From Mxb001 sp964537955 (GTDB lineage Bacteria > Actinomycetota > Actinomycetes > S36-B12), in contig CAZICY010000018.1 of the NCBI GenBank assembly GCA_964537955.1, positions 1 through 33,900 on the forward strand: a DNA stretch of 33,900 nt. The letters are read 5' to 3'. The translations under genes and the position numbers were made by a program. Below, in pieces: positions 33,201-33,900 of this stretch. Each line of letters begins with the position of its first letter. Positions within the stretch are counted from its first letter, which is position 1. Below the pieces are notes generated by a model that was not told the DNA's origin, did not search any database, and was given only the letters and a program-made list of their open reading frames with translations.

Positions 33201-33900
33201 GTGGACAGCGATGACCGGCAGGAGGTGATCCTCGTCGTGCGCCCCGTCCCGCAGGACCCGGTCGACGGCCTGCGAGGGCTGCTGGCGGCGATGGGATCAG
33301 CGATGGAGTCGGCGGCGACCACCGCGATGGACGCCGTCGCGACCGTCGCTGGTCCCCCCACGTCTGCCGTGCTCGACCGCGTCGTGCCCGGCGTCACCGA
33401 CGCGGTGGTCCAGCGTGTGGACATCACCGGCATCGTCATCGACCGCGTCGACATGCGCGCGATCATCATGCGGGCACTCGACAGCCTGGACCTCACGCGC
33501 ATCGTGCTCGAGCGCGTCGACCTGCGCCGAGTGGTCGAGGCCGCCCTGGATTCCATCGACGTCACCGAGATCGTCCTGCAGCGCGTCGATCTCGTCGCCG
33601 TGGTCGATGCCGTGCTCGACCAGCTGGACCTCACCGAGCTCGTGGAGCAGCGCGTCGACATCGATGCCCTGGTGGCGACCGTCGACCTCGAGCCGGTGAT
33701 CGACAGGCTGCCCATCGTGGAGATCGCGGAGTACGTCATCGAGCAGACGGACCTGCCCGCCATCATCCGCCAGTCGACGGGCGGCGTGGCCAGCGATGCC
33801 ATCGACGCGGTGCGCCTGCGCTCCTACGCGACCGACATCGCGACCGCGCGCATCGTCGATCGCCTCCTGCCGCGCCGCGGCCGCAAGCTCGACGCTCCCG
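33201..33900 (+). CDS. RDD family membrane protein, N-terminal repeat region (cut by window end)
   Basis: Open from GTG 33201 to the window edge, 233 complete codons seen. The visible part is soluble and repetitive: a short leader (1-60), then VD-rich amphipathic repeats with three contiguous 23-residue units, 82-104, 105-127 and 128-150, each starting RVD and containing a second LD/ID about 13 residues in, followed by shorter units and the segment LPAIIRQSTGG. The end RLRSYATDIATARIVDRLLP and the arginine cluster RRGRK resemble, from memory, the region just before the RDD transmembrane domain in actinobacterial RDD proteins; the membrane part would lie beyond the window. Its role is unknown. 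The start is preceded by the GAGGAT box. Confidence 0.75.
   Translation, partial: MDSDDRQEVILVVRPVPQDPVDGLRGLLAAMGSAMESAATTAMDAVATVAGPPTSAVLDRVVPGVTDAVVQRVDITGIVIDRVDMRAIIMRALDSLDLTRIVLERVDLRRVVEAALDSIDVTEIVLQRVDLVAVVDAVLDQLDLTELVEQRVDIDALVATVDLEPVIDRLPIVEIAEYVIEQTDLPAIIRQSTGGVASDAIDAVRLRSYATDIATARIVDRLLPRRGRKLDAP

Overview
The window is a stretch of very GC-rich actinobacterial chromosome with almost no non-coding space. Actinomycetota is indicated by the base composition, frequent GTG starts, -10 hexamers lying directly in front of start codons (leaderless mRNAs), and typical families: an EttA-type ABC-F protein, group II truncated haemoglobin (GlbO), a PepN next to a divergent mycothiol-linked DsbA-like protein, a Nei2-like glycosylase, VKOR, DUF1707, DUF3159 and an RDD protein with VD-rich N-terminal repeats. 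The genus cannot be fixed from the sequence. I see no phage, insertion sequence, CRISPR array, integrase or toxin system. From memory, ssb-ettA / glbO / pepN-dsbA / nei2 are also neighbours in Mycobacterium tuberculosis, so the window looks like a conserved backbone with lineage-specific genes between.

Layout. 1-46: 5' half of a tRNA-Arg (minus strand). 224-5187: ssb paralogue, secreted S53 protease, ettA and an unknown protein, all plus strand. 5192-13400, minus strand: a 1649-residue secreted DUF11-repeat protein, and upstream of it the apparent operon SDR/DUF2867 - ABC1 kinase - truncated haemoglobin. 13457-20413: DUF1707 protein (+), prolyl-oligopeptidase-like peptidase (-), then amidase-malQ (+, overlapping) and a small membrane protein - DUF5130-like pair. 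20419-20503: a large hairpin between convergent genes. 20519-25249: pepN (-) / dsbA-like (+) and DUF429 (-) / nei (+), two compact divergent pairs. 25246-30811: DUF3159 (-) / secreted protein (+), vkor (+), a DMGDH-like flavoenzyme (-) and a SRPBCC protein (+). 30808-33900: a small minus-strand run (membrane protein, DUF1185, EthD), an aldo/keto reductase and the start of an RDD protein (+), cut by the window edge.

Gene expression logic. Nearly every gene that stands first in its transcription unit has a TANNNT hexamer whose last base is 6 (occasionally 7-8) bases before the start codon, so the predicted transcription start falls on or next to the start codon. Genes inside operons (malQ, the ABC1 kinase, the DUF5130-like gene, the EthD gene) instead have Shine-Dalgarno sequences or overlaps. 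CTAG, usually a scarce tetranucleotide in bacteria, is concentrated at gene boundaries: in most -10 boxes and in four convergent pairs whose two TAG stop codons overlap.

No obviously new multi-gene system is present. The best leads are non-coding: the 85-base hairpin at 20419-20503; the mirrored promoter region at 30270-30376, with two copies of an 11-bp element 3 and 13 bp from identical -10 boxes; the palindrome between DUF429 and nei; and the systematic leaderless layout. On the protein side, the DUF11 giant, the three exact 23-residue repeats in the RDD protein and the SDR-kinase-globin operon are worth a look.
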